Assembly: GCA_016874975.1 (NCBI GenBank)
Contig: VGSQ01000006.1
Span: 1-58,018 of the forward strand
DNA length: 58,018 bases
Source of the DNA: Deltaproteobacteria bacterium
Lineage (GTDB): Bacteria; Desulfobacterota; Desulfobaccia; Desulfobaccales; 0-14-0-80-60-11
Direction: 5' to 3'
Of this stretch, positions 42,106-50,049 are shown piece by piece. The first letter of the stretch is position 1; every line of letters begins with the position of its first letter. Position numbers and translations under genes: made by a program. The notes beneath the pieces were generated by a model, which worked only from the letters and a program-made list of their open reading frames with translations, searched no databases and had not been told where the DNA came from.

Positions 42106-43118
42106 GGCCCCGCCTCCCGGACGTAGCGGCCCGCCAGGGCGAAGTAGGCCCGGGCCAGCTGTCGGGCGCGCTCTTGGGCCGCGGGTCCCAGCTCCGGCTC
42201 CCCCGCGGCCACCGCATTGATCTTGCCCCGCACGCAGGCCCGGTAGCACTTGTAAAACTGGAGGACGGTGAGAATGTCGGGGTCCTCCGAGGCCGCCGCG
42301 AAGCCTTCCACAAAATGGCGGCTCAACTCCTCCAGCCCGTGAAAATCCAAATCCATGGCCAGGAAATCGATGTCCGCCGCCACATCACCATAGCGGAAGC
42401 GGGGGTTGAATTCAATGCAGTCAAAAATGTGGACGCCGTCTGCCAGGCAGATATTTTTCATGTGCAGGTCGCCGTGGCAGTCCCGGATGCGTCCTGCGGC
42501 AATGCGCCGGTGCAGCAGCTCCCGGTGCCGGATCAGCAAGGTGCGGGAAAAATCCCGGATTTCTTCAAAGAGTGCCAGGGGGAGCAAATCCTCCACCAGG
42601 GGTTCGATGGCCGTAAAATTCTCTTCATGGTTGAAGGCGATGACCGAAGGCCGGCCGTAGCGGTTGATCCTGGGGCCCGTGGCGGCGGAGGCGTAAAAGG
42701 GCACCAGCCGCTCCACCAGGCGCGTAAGGTGGTGGGCGGTGAGCTCCCCCCGGTCGGCCACTTCGTCCATCATGCGCTCCTGGGGCAGGCGCACCATCCG
42801 CAGCAGGTAATCGAGAGGCCGTCCCGTCCCGCCCACCCTGAACCCGCCGTCCCGGGCCGTCACCGGCAACACGGCCAGGTAAATATCCGGACAGAGCCGC
42901 CGGTTGAGCCTCAGTTCCTGCTTCAGGTAATAATGCCGCCGCCACAGGGTGCTGAAATCCAGGAAGCCCAATTTCACCGGTTTTTTCAGCTTGTAGGCGT
43001 AACGGTCGGTGAGGAAGACCCAGGAGATGTGCGTCTGCACCAGGGTCACCGCGTCGGTGGGCTCAGGATACGCCGCCGGCTCCAGGAGCGCTGTAATGAG
43101 GTCCATGAGGAAGGGCAA
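42093..43118 (-). CDS. Aminoglycoside-phosphotransferase-fold kinase (COG2187 half)
   Basis: 341 residues with the APH fold. The Brenner motif and metal Asp are clear in DCHGDLHMKNICL and FDCIEFNPRFRYGDVAADI. A nucleotide-binding lobe (YAYKLKKPVKLGFLDFST) precedes it. In many bacteria this is fused to the next protein; here the two are separate genes overlapping by 13 nt. Antibiotic resistance is not implied, since the COG2187 proteins have no established substrate. The ATG at 43118 could also be at 43106. Confidence 0.85.
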   Translation of the reverse strand: MPFLMDLITALLEPAAYPEPTDAVTLVQTHISWVFLTDRYAYKLKKPVKLGFLDFSTLWRRHYYLKQELRLNRRLCPDIYLAVLPVTARDGGFRVGGTGRPLDYLLRMVRLPQERMMDEVADRGELTAHHLTRLVERLVPFYASAATGPRINRYGRPSVIAFNHEENFTAIEPLVEDLLPLALFEEIRDFSRTLLIRHRELLHRRIAAGRIRDCHGDLHMKNICLADGVHIFDCIEFNPRFRYGDVAADIDFLAMDLDFHGLEELSRHFVEGFAAASEDPDILTVLQFYKCYRACVRGKINAVAAGEPELGPAAQERARQLARAYFALAGRYVREAGPWHG

Positions 43119-43466
43119 CGGGGGCAGGCTGATTGCCCCCTGGCTCAGCTATGGTTGGAAACGTCCATGGCCCTGACGAGGGCTGCCCTCGGGGATGAAC
43201 AAAGGTAGAACAGCCGCCCTCGGCTGTTCTTTTAAGGAGCAGGCGAGGGCGCCTGCTCTACATTTAGGCAAAAGATTTGGGAGATTTGGTAGGGTGCGCA
43301 CCGCGCACCATAACTCATGGTAACTTAACATATTTTACGGATGAAATACAGCACCCCGGCCGATTCTTTGGAAAGCTTCTGACGGGAGAGGGGGCCGGGG
43401 GTCAAAAGCCCCCATATTCCCCTCCGGTTCCCAAGCTCCTGCTTGGGAACGAGTGGATGTCCTCTG
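43119..43466. repeat. Non-coding gap of about 350 bases holding four repeat hairpins
   Basis: A convergent GTAG-hairpin pair lies at 43205-43230 (GTAG-AACAGCCG-CCCT-CGGCTGTT) and 43237-43261 (mirror, GTAG-AGCAGGCG-CCCT-CGCCTGCT). A GTAG REP follows at 43289-43311. A lone GTTCCCAAGC hairpin lies at 43427-43450. No gene is seen. Confidence 0.75.
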
Positions 43467-44057
43467 TTAACCTTCCGCGGCCACCTCCTCCAGGGTGCGG
43501 CCGCTGAGGACGGACTGGGGCTCCGTTTTCACCGGGTCCCGGGTGGGGTCGGCCAGCTCGTCGTCCACCTTGACCAGCAGCCAGGCCTCGTCCTTGCCGG
43601 TCTTAAAGCGGTTCAGGGCATAGCCTCCCCTGAGCTTCCGGCCTTCCAGCCACACTTTGACGTGGCCGTGGGCCAGGCCTTCCTCCATGGACAGGGGCTT
43701 GCCCTTCTTGGCGGTGAGGTTCCGATACACGCCCTGATCCCACACCACCACCGCCCCGGCGCCGTACTCCCCCGGGGGGATGACCCCCTCGAAGTCGGCG
43801 TAATCCAGGGGATGGTCTTCGGTGGGCACGGCCAGCCGCTTCTCTTTGGGGTCGGTGGCGGGCCCTTTGGGCACGGCCCAGGACTTGAGCACGCCCGCCA
43901 CCTCTAGACGGAAATCGTAATGCAGCGTTCTGGCCCCATGTTGCTGGATCACAAATATCGGTTCGGAGCCGGGCCGGCGGCCTTTATCGTCGGGTTCCGG
44001 GGAGCGACTGAAGCAGCGCTTGTCACGGTATTCCTTCAGGGGACGGTGGTCGCTCAT
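43467..44057 (-). CDS. Stand-alone LigD-type 3'-phosphoesterase domain
   Basis: 196 residues, a DNA polymerase LigD N-terminal (PE) domain on its own. Visible are FVIQQHGARTLHYDFRLEVAGVLKSWAVPKGPA and the conserved histidine/acidic pattern around EDHPLDYADFEGVIPPGEYGAG. LigD PE trims 3' phosphate and ribonucleotide ends during non-homologous end joining. No ligase, polymerase or ku gene is nearby, so the partner is unknown. The ATG at 44057 lacks a clear ribosome site. It is divergent from the PxxKW gene. Confidence 0.9.
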   Translation of the reverse strand: MSDHRPLKEYRDKRCFSRSPEPDDKGRRPGSEPIFVIQQHGARTLHYDFRLEVAGVLKSWAVPKGPATDPKEKRLAVPTEDHPLDYADFEGVIPPGEYGAGAVVVWDQGVYRNLTAKKGKPLSMEEGLAHGHVKVWLEGRKLRGGYALNRFKTGKDEAWLLVKVDDELADPTRDPVKTEPQSVLSGRTLEEVAAEG

Positions 44058-44084
44058 TTTTTTGCCGTAGTTGATTCGCCTGTC

Positions 44085-44112
44085 TTGACAAAAAGGTTTT
44101 TTTCTTTATATT
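44085..44112 (+). promoter_or_regulatory. Sigma-70 promoter for the PxxKW gene
   Basis: TTGACA at 44085-44090, a T-rich 16-nt spacer, and TATATT at 44107-44112. It lies in the divergent gap between the LigD-type gene and the PxxKW gene, about 114 nt before the latter's ATG. Confidence 0.65.
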
Positions 44113-44225
44113 AAATTGGATTTTTCGAGACCGTCGGGGAAAACGGGGGAGCCATGCTTCCCCGGTTGTCTTTGACGCCCCGGCCGGTGCGTCTCCAGCA
44201 AACTAAAGAGAGGGGGCTGATCGCC

Positions 44226-44513
44226 ATGCACTGTGTAAGTGTAAAACCGGGTGTTGACTGTACCTTTATGTCCAAGAAAGGCTGCACCTTCAACGGCGGC
44301 AAGTGCCGCCCCGCGGTCGAGAACTGTGAGGGTTGCGACCGGATTTTGAACTATGAAGGCGGCGTCTTCTGCAACGCCTTCCCCGACCCGGCGGTGAAGT
44401 GGCGCCGGGGGGTTTGCAACCTGGCCACCCACCAAAAAGTGGAAAAAGGCAACGGGAACGGCACCAAAATCAACCCGCTCAAGGCCTCCAAGCGCAAGGC
44501 GGCCGGGCGGTAA
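44226..44513 (+). CDS. PxxKW family cysteine-rich protein
   Basis: 95 residues. It has the family signature PDPAVKW (PxxKW) plus eight cysteines in the pattern MHCVSVKPGVDCTFMSKKGC...CRPAVENCEGCDRI...FCNAFPDP...CNLA. The tail is Lys-rich. The family is found in anaerobic Desulfobacterota, often near redox genes. A metal-binding role is likely but unproven. The ATG at 44226 is chosen because the family starts MxC; upstream sequence is the promoter leader. Confidence 0.85.
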   Translation: MHCVSVKPGVDCTFMSKKGCTFNGGKCRPAVENCEGCDRILNYEGGVFCNAFPDPAVKWRRGVCNLATHQKVEKGNGNGTKINPLKASKRKAAGR

Positions 44514-44585
44514 GACCAGCCACGTTGACCGGGCAGCGCGGCCGCCTGCGGGTGCGGCCGGCCGCGCTCACCCCGCCTGATTTCC

Positions 44586-45779
44586 CTACTTCAGTTTCCC
44601 CAAGGCCTCTTTGATGCGATCCACCCCGGTGGCGATGCGCTCCCGGGAAGTGGCGAAGGACAACCGGAGACAACTGTCTTCCCCGAACTCTGCGCCGGGC
44701 ACCATGGCCACCTGGGCCTCCTCCAACAGATATTCCGCCAGGCACTGGGAAGAGGTCTGCCCCGGCTTGGGCGTCAGCTTGGAGAAGTGGGCGGAAAAAT
44801 TGGGAAAAATGTAGAAAGCGCCGCCCGGCCTGGTGCTGGTCACCCCGGGAATCTCCAGCAACCGCCGATGGATGTCGTCCCGCCGCCAGGCGAATTCCTC
44901 CACCATCCTGGCCACTGTCTCCTGGGAGCCGTTCAGGGCCGCCACGCCGGCCTTCTGGGCGATGGAGTTGGGGTTGGAGGTGCTCTGGCTCTGCAGGTTC
45001 ACCGCCGCGGTGATGGCCGCCTCCGGCCCCGCGGCGTAGCCGATGCGCCAGCCCGTCATGGCGTAGGTCTTGGACAGGCCGTTCAGGACGAAGGTGCGGG
45101 CCTTGAGTTCCGGGCCCAGCATGGCCAGGTTGCAGAAGGCCGCCCCGTCAAAGATGATGCGGTCATAGATGTCGTCGGAGATGACGATGAGGTTATGTTC
45201 CAGCACCACCTCGGCCAGGGCTTCCAGTTCCTTCTTCGTATAGACCGAACCCGTAGGATTGGAGGGGCTGTTCAGGATGAGGCCCCGGGTTTTGGGGGTG
45301 AGGCGGGCCTTCAGTTCGGCCGCAGTGAGCCGGAAGCCGTTTTCCTCCCGAGTGGGCGCAATTACGGGCGCCGCTTCGGCCAACATCAGCATGGGCGGGT
45401 AGGACACCCAGAACGGCGCCGGCACCACCACCTCGTCCCCCTGCTGGAAGAGCACCATAAAGAGATTATAGAGGGCGTGTTTGCCGCCGCAGGAGACCAT
45501 GATCTCGCCGGGGCGATAGCTGAGCCCCAGATTTTCCTGGAAGCTGCGGCAGACGGCCTCTTTGAGGTCGGGGATGCCCCCCACCGGGGTGTAACGGGTG
45601 AAGCCCTGCCGGATGGCCTGGATGGCGGCCTCCTTGATGTGCTCCGGGGTTTCGAAATCGGGCTCCCCCACGCCGAAATTGACCACGTCCACGCCCTGGG
45701 CCTTGAGCTCGTTGGCCTTGGCGTTCAAGGCCAGGGTGGCCGAGGGGGGGATTTGCTGGATGCGTCGGGCAAGTTGCAC
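44586..45779 (-). CDS. Aspartate-type aminotransferase (class I, PLP)
   Basis: 397 residues. The PLP lysine lies in LNGLSKTYAMTGWRIGYAAG (about residue 230). NSPSNPTGSVYTKKEL (the Asn-Pro motif) and YTPVGGIPDLKEAV near the N-terminus are also present. This is the bacterial aspartate/prephenate aminotransferase subgroup I-beta. The start is GTG at 45779, with AAGGAG at 9 nt. It converges on the PxxKW gene and is divergent from nadK. Aspartate is the likely donor; other keto acids cannot be excluded. Confidence 0.93.
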   Translation of the reverse strand: MQLARRIQQIPPSATLALNAKANELKAQGVDVVNFGVGEPDFETPEHIKEAAIQAIRQGFTRYTPVGGIPDLKEAVCRSFQENLGLSYRPGEIMVSCGGKHALYNLFMVLFQQGDEVVVPAPFWVSYPPMLMLAEAAPVIAPTREENGFRLTAAELKARLTPKTRGLILNSPSNPTGSVYTKKELEALAEVVLEHNLIVISDDIYDRIIFDGAAFCNLAMLGPELKARTFVLNGLSKTYAMTGWRIGYAAGPEAAITAAVNLQSQSTSNPNSIAQKAGVAALNGSQETVARMVEEFAWRRDDIHRRLLEIPGVTSTRPGGAFYIFPNFSAHFSKLTPKPGQTSSQCLAEYLLEEAQVAMVPGAEFGEDSCLRLSFATSRERIATGVDRIKEALGKLK

Positions 45780-45940
45780 GGCTGTGTGCTCCTTCGGTGG
45801 TTAAAGTGAAACGGGCGGGACCGGAGAGAATTCCCCCTCCCCTCCCCCCTTTTCGTCTCCCCGCCGCCCGCCGGCGACCGGCGACAATTTTTGAAAATTA
45901 TCGGAGAATATGGTAATTGTCAATGGCGGGAGAACGGTCG

Positions 45941-46801
45941 GTGCACACCCTCACCATCATCACCAAGAAACACAAACCTGCGGCCTGGCAGGCCGGCGAG
46001 GGCCTGCGGGACTGGTGCCGCCGCCGGGGCCTGGCCGCCCACCTGCTGGAAAACGAACCCGATCCCCAGACGCCGCCGCTTCCGGCGGGCACCCAGCTCA
46101 TCGTGGTCATGGGCGGCGACGGCACCCTGCTCAGCGTGGCCCGGCACTACGGCCATCTGGGCGTCCCCGTCCTGGGCGTCAACGTGGGCGGCCTGGGCTT
46201 CCTCACGGAAGTCTCCCTGGAGGAGCTCTATCCCGCCCTGGAGCAGGTGCTGGCCGGCGCCTTCGAGCTGGAGGAGCGCCTGATGCTCACCGTTACGCTG
46301 GTGCGCCGGGGCGTGCGCTGCTGGGAGGAATGGGCCCTGAACGACGCGGTCATCAACAAGGGGGCCCTGGCCCGCATTGTGGACCTCACCGCCTGGATCG
46401 ACGGCGAGTATCTCACCAACTACCGGGCCGACGGGCTCATCATCGCCACCCCCACCGGCTCCACGGCCTACACCATGTCCGCCGGCGGCCCCATTGCCTA
46501 TCCCACCCTGCAACACCTCATCCTCCTGCCCATCTGCCCCCACACCCTGAGCAACCGGCCCCTCATCCTGCCGGCCGGGGCCACCATCTGCGTCAGCCTC
46601 AATCAGCGGGTGCGGGACACCCACCTCACCGTGGACGGCCAGGTGGGCCAGGCCCTGGAAAGCGGCGACCGGGTGGAGGTCAAGGCCGCGCCCCATTTTC
46701 TGAAATTCATCAAGTCGCCCCGGCGCAGCTATTTCGAGATCCTGCGCACCAAGCTGGGCTGGGGCGAGATGACCGGCACCCGGGGCAACGGCGTGGAATG
46801 A
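45941..46801 (+). CDS. nadK: NAD kinase
   Basis: About 286 residues. NadK phosphorylates NAD to NADP. The GGDGT motif (VVMGGDGTLLSVARHYG), GVNVGGLGFLTEV, NDAVINKG and ADGLIIATPTGSTAYTMSAGGP are intact. The start is uncertain: GTG at 45941 gives the family N-terminus (VHTLTIITKKHK) and has GGGAG at 8-nt spacing, while ATG at 45923 adds six residues but has poor spacing. The gene is divergent from the aminotransferase. Confidence 0.95.
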   Translation: MHTLTIITKKHKPAAWQAGEGLRDWCRRRGLAAHLLENEPDPQTPPLPAGTQLIVVMGGDGTLLSVARHYGHLGVPVLGVNVGGLGFLTEVSLEELYPALEQVLAGAFELEERLMLTVTLVRRGVRCWEEWALNDAVINKGALARIVDLTAWIDGEYLTNYRADGLIIATPTGSTAYTMSAGGPIAYPTLQHLILLPICPHTLSNRPLILPAGATICVSLNQRVRDTHLTVDGQVGQALESGDRVEVKAAPHFLKFIKSPRRSYFEILRTKLGWGEMTGTRGNGVE

Positions 46802-47103
46802 ACTGACCGCAGGTGTTATGATAAAATTGTCTTGCCGGGCCAAGGAAAAAATCCAGAGACTCTTCCGTCTTTATGAAAAATAACGCAACGGGCGGGATGC
46901 GCTTCGCTTTACCTCTACAAGTGTTATCAATAGGTTACCCAAAGAGTTTGTTGCATTTCAAACAGAACCTGGTTTGATTTCGTCGGGACCATGATGGTGT
47001 TGAAGTCGCCCTCGTCCCCTCACCACCTCCCCGGCACCTTTGCACCGGTTGCCGTGGGAATGAGACCAGGAACGGATCGGTGCCAAGCACTCAGGAACGC
47101 CCC
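46802..47103 (+). other. Leader region of fdhD with a possible structured RNA
   Basis: No gene is seen in these 300 bases; the first half is AT-rich. Near the start of fdhD, GGCACC (47033-47038) can pair with GGTGCC (47079-47084). They enclose GC-rich sequence with a possible internal CCGTT...AACGG stem (47052-47074). The pairing would bury the GTG at 47080. I could not match it to the molybdenum-cofactor riboswitch or another named class. Confidence 0.3.
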
Positions 47104-47919
47104 ATGGAGCCCATGGTCGAACGCCCCATCCTGCGCTATCGGCGGGGCGGCCTGGAATCACTGCCCGACCCGGTGGTGGTGGAAGAACCCCTGCAGATCC
47201 GTCTGGCGGGCGAACCTTTCCAGGTGTTGATGCGCCTGCCGGGCTGGGAAAAGGAGCTGGCCCTGGGTTTCCTCCACACCGAGGGCATCATAAGGAGCCT
47301 GGCCGAGGTCGTCACCATCCACTTCTGCGGCACGGCCACGGACCCTTTGCTCCCTCCCAACGTAGTGGACGTCAGCCTCACCCCGGAGGCCCTGGAGCGC
47401 CGCGGGCGTCGCCACCTGGAGGTGGCCTACTCCAGTTGCGGGCTGTGCGCCAAGGAGGCGGTGAGTGAAATCTGTCGGCGAACCCCTGCGGTGGCCAGCT
47501 CTTTGAGCTTGACCACCGGGGAGCTGATGGCTCTCATGGGTCTGCTGCCTAAGGCCCAGCCTGTCTTTCACCGTACCGGCGGCGCCCACGCCGTGGCCCT
47601 GGCCTCAGCGGACGGCGGCGTTTTCCTGAGCGCCGAAGACGTGGGCCGGCACAATGCCATGGACAAGGTCATCGGCCGGGCCCTGATGGAGCGCCGGGAC
47701 CTGACCCGCCTGGTGGCCCTGCTGAGCGGGCGCATCAGCTTCGAGATGGCCTTGAAGGCCATCCGGGCGGGCATCCCCGTCCTGGCCGCGGTCTCCGCCC
47801 CCACCACCATGGCCCTGGACCTGGCCCGGGAGCTCAACCTCACCCTGGTGGGCTTTGCCCGGGAGGACCGCTTCAATATTTACACCCACCCCCAACGCCT
47901 TCGCGATCTGGTCGGGTAG
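47104..47919 (+). CDS. fdhD: FdhD sulfurtransferase for formate dehydrogenase
   Basis: 271 residues. FdhD passes sulfur from IscS to the bis-MGD cofactor of formate dehydrogenase and is needed for its activity. The CxxC loop SSCGLCAKEA (about 105-114), HRTGGAHAVALA and EDVGRHNAMDKVIG are the family marks. The substrate enzyme is usually selenocysteine- or Cys-dependent FdhA, not in this window. The ATG at 47104 has AGGA at 7 nt; a GTG at 47080 with a similar site is possible. The stop TAG (47917-47919) is the TAG of a GTAG REP, and a terminator follows. Confidence 0.95.
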   Translation: MEPMVERPILRYRRGGLESLPDPVVVEEPLQIRLAGEPFQVLMRLPGWEKELALGFLHTEGIIRSLAEVVTIHFCGTATDPLLPPNVVDVSLTPEALERRGRRHLEVAYSSCGLCAKEAVSEICRRTPAVASSLSLTTGELMALMGLLPKAQPVFHRTGGAHAVALASADGGVFLSAEDVGRHNAMDKVIGRALMERRDLTRLVALLSGRISFEMALKAIRAGIPVLAAVSAPTTMALDLARELNLTLVGFAREDRFNIYTHPQRLRDLVG

Positions 47920-47938
47920 GGTGCGCGCCGCGCACCAT
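47916..47938. repeat. GTAG-hairpin REP overlapping the fdhD stop codon
   Basis: GTAG-GGTGCGC-GCC-GCGCACC-AT. It belongs to the same family as the repeats bounding the RAYT island, with one loop base different from most copies (G for A). Confidence 0.8.
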
Positions 47939-47944
47939 AAAAAG

Positions 47945-47979
47945 ACCGGGGCGCCCCCGCGGCAGCCCCGGTAATTTTT
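47945..47979 (+). terminator. Rho-independent terminator after fdhD
   Basis: ACCGGGGC and GCCCCGGT form an 8-bp stem (loop 12 nt), followed by AATTTTT on the plus strand. Confidence 0.7.
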
Positions 47980-48011
47980 CAGGTAAAGAGCCTGCTTCCT
48001 GCCGTTCACCC

Positions 48012-49040
48012 TCAGGTCGGGGATTGGGTGATGGCGGAAAGCTGCCAGGGATTGCTTCCCACCGGCCGGGTAAAAGTCCAGTATTCCTCGAATTTCACCG
48101 GGTCCGTTTTGCTGCCTTCCAGCACCGCGCCGGTCTTGGCGTCCACGGTGTAGTCCAGCAGGCTGGCCAGGATGCGCGCCGTCAGATAGTCCTGGCCCTG
48201 CTCCTGCCAGGCCTCGGTGAGGTCCACGGACCGCACCGCCACGCTCTCCAGCTTGTTTACCTTACCCTCCTGCCTGAGCCGGGCCGCGTCCTCCTGGAGC
48301 AGGCGGAACATCTCCTCCGAGAGGATGGACCTGGCCGGGGTCATATCCCGGTCGGCCCAGGCGCCCTGCACTTTGAAAAAGATGTCCATGGCCTGGTCCC
48401 GGAACCTGGTTTCGTCGAAGGAGGGGTCCATCTGCCGGATGAATTGCAGGCCCCGCTCCAGGTCCTGGTCGCCCATGGGTTGGGATTGCTGGTCGTAATA
48501 GGGCGGGGCGTTGGGCTGGGGGGCTTGCATGGATTGGGCCGAATACTGGGACGGCCCGGCGGCCACCGCCTCCTGGCGTCTGCTCTTGATGAAGTAATAA
48601 ATCGCAAAGGCGATGCCGCCCAGGATGAGGATGTCCAGCAGTCCGAAGCTGCTGCCGCTGCTGCCGGCGGTGCCGCCGGCGCCCGAAGTGGCCGTAGCCG
48701 GCGAGCCCCCGAACAGGCTGCGGTAAAGAAAACCACCCGCCAGGCCGCCCAACATGCCGCCGCCGAAGCTCCGCCAGAAACTGCCGGTGCCCTGGGCAGG
48801 CGAGGCCAGGGGCCGGGAGCCCGGGGCCTGGGTGGCCGGTGGCGTATAGCTGGGCTGGGAAGGCTTGGTGGGCGAGGGCGTATAGGTCTTGGGCGGCGAA
48901 TAGGTCCGGGACCCCCGGCTGCCCATGGAGCGGCCCCCTCCCGCCCTTTGGGCCAGAGCCTCACTCAGAAAGACCCAGGTGCAGAAAAACAGCGCAGCCA
49001 GGACAACAAGGCCGGTCTTCCGCCAGGTTGCACCTATCAT
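48012..49040 (-). CDS. Tim44-like domain membrane protein
   Basis: 342 residues. A signal/anchor (about 9-31) leads to a Ser/Pro/Gly-rich linker (about 32-95). Glycine-zipper helices follow (GGGMLGGLAGGFLY and LLDILILGGIAFAIYYFIKSRR, about 95-160), then a C-terminal Tim44-like domain (about 190-340, ending in EEYWTFTRPVGSNPWQLSAI). Bacterial proteins of this kind sit in the envelope; mitochondrial Tim44 binds the import pore, but no such role is shown here. The ATG at 49040 has GGAGG at 7 nt. Confidence 0.88.
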   Translation of the reverse strand: MIGATWRKTGLVVLAALFFCTWVFLSEALAQRAGGGRSMGSRGSRTYSPPKTYTPSPTKPSQPSYTPPATQAPGSRPLASPAQGTGSFWRSFGGGMLGGLAGGFLYRSLFGGSPATATSGAGGTAGSSGSSFGLLDILILGGIAFAIYYFIKSRRQEAVAAGPSQYSAQSMQAPQPNAPPYYDQQSQPMGDQDLERGLQFIRQMDPSFDETRFRDQAMDIFFKVQGAWADRDMTPARSILSEEMFRLLQEDAARLRQEGKVNKLESVAVRSVDLTEAWQEQGQDYLTARILASLLDYTVDAKTGAVLEGSKTDPVKFEEYWTFTRPVGSNPWQLSAITQSPT

Positions 49041-49154
49041 TGCAAATCCTCCGTCATGAAAGGTTGGGTTCTCTTATCGCCTCCGGAAGCCAACGACTGC
49101 CGGGGCTGGCAAACGAGAAAGGCGATTGTTGTGCTCTTCCCGCACGGTTTCGTC

Positions 49155-49895
49155 TCACGACCCTTTGGGGGGTTTCAGGTCCATCTTCTCCAATTCCTGG
49201 CAACACAGAGGGTGTCCCAGGCGACAGCCCTGCTGGAAGTCGGCCACCGCCTTCTCCTTCTGATTCAGGTGGCGGAGATAGACCTGTCCCCGGGCAAAAT
49301 AGAACAGGGGCGTCTCGGGCTTGAGGCGGATGGCGGTGCTGAACGCCGCGGCCGCCTCTTTGTTCTGGGCCAGGCAGAGGTGCACCATGCCCAGCTTGTA
49401 GTAGGCCCAGGCGTCCGTGGGGGCCAGGGCCACGGCCCGGCTGAGGTCATTGAGGGCCTCGTCCAGCCTCCCTTCCTGGGCCAGGGTCTCGCCCCGTTCT
49501 TTCAGGGCCTCAGTGTTGGAAGGCTCCAACTTCAAAATGGCGCTGAAGGTGTCGATGGCTTCCGGCCGACGCTCCAGGGCTGCCAGCATTCTGCCCTTGT
49601 CGAACAGCAGGGGCGTCTCTCTGGGGGTGTAGGAGAGGCCCCGGTCCAAGTCCGCCAGGGCCTCGGCCTGACGTCCCAGGGCCTCCAGGCAAGCCGCCCG
49701 GGTCCGCCATCCCTCCACAGTGTGAGGGTATTTTTTCAGGTGCTGCCCCAGCAAGTCGATGGCCTTGGCGTAATTCTTGGCTTGGAAGGCCGCCAACCCC
49801 TGGGCCAGCAGGTCCTCACCCAACGCGGGAACCGGTTTTAGCAGGAAGAAAACGCCCACCACCAGGTGGGCCCACCAGCGCCAATTCCGAGTCAT
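49155..49895 (-). CDS. Exported TPR protein
   Basis: 246 residues. A signal peptide (WAHLVVGVFFLLKPVPALG) is followed by about six TPR units from residue 28 to the end (AFQAKNYAKAIDLL, ACLEALGRQAEALADL, GETLAQEGRLDEALNDL, GMVHLCLAQNKEAAAAF). The tail has a Cys pair (HPLCCQELEKMDLK). It is a scaffold for protein-protein contact in the periplasm; no partner is identifiable. The ATG at 49895 has GGAAGGGGG upstream. It is followed by the Tim44-like gene after 115 nt, so a common transcript is possible. Confidence 0.85.
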   Translation of the reverse strand: MTRNWRWWAHLVVGVFFLLKPVPALGEDLLAQGLAAFQAKNYAKAIDLLGQHLKKYPHTVEGWRTRAACLEALGRQAEALADLDRGLSYTPRETPLLFDKGRMLAALERRPEAIDTFSAILKLEPSNTEALKERGETLAQEGRLDEALNDLSRAVALAPTDAWAYYKLGMVHLCLAQNKEAAAAFSTAIRLKPETPLFYFARGQVYLRHLNQKEKAVADFQQGCRLGHPLCCQELEKMDLKPPKGS

Positions 49896-50049
49896 GCGCC
49901 CCCCTTCCGTCTGATCGCCCGGCACTTAACACCTCGCCGCTTTCATTCTCCCTCACTCGTCCACCGGGGTTCCCCCGCCGTGGACCGAACGGCCGCCACC
50001 CGACGCCGGTCAGCGCTTGCCGGGAGGCGGCGGCTTAAGGCGGCCTTGC

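Noticed and set aside
42093-43118. Antibiotic resistance by the aminoglycoside-phosphotransferase-like gene
   Set aside because: The protein belongs to the COG2187 type, with no known aminoglycoside activity, and sits next to its usual P-loop partner.
47033-47084. Molybdenum-cofactor riboswitch call for the fdhD leader
   Set aside because: I could not align the segment with the conserved blocks of that class, so it is reported only as a possible structure.
48024-49841. 605-codon plus-strand frame
   Set aside because: Antisense to the Tim44-like and TPR genes, which have signal peptides, domains and ribosome sites.
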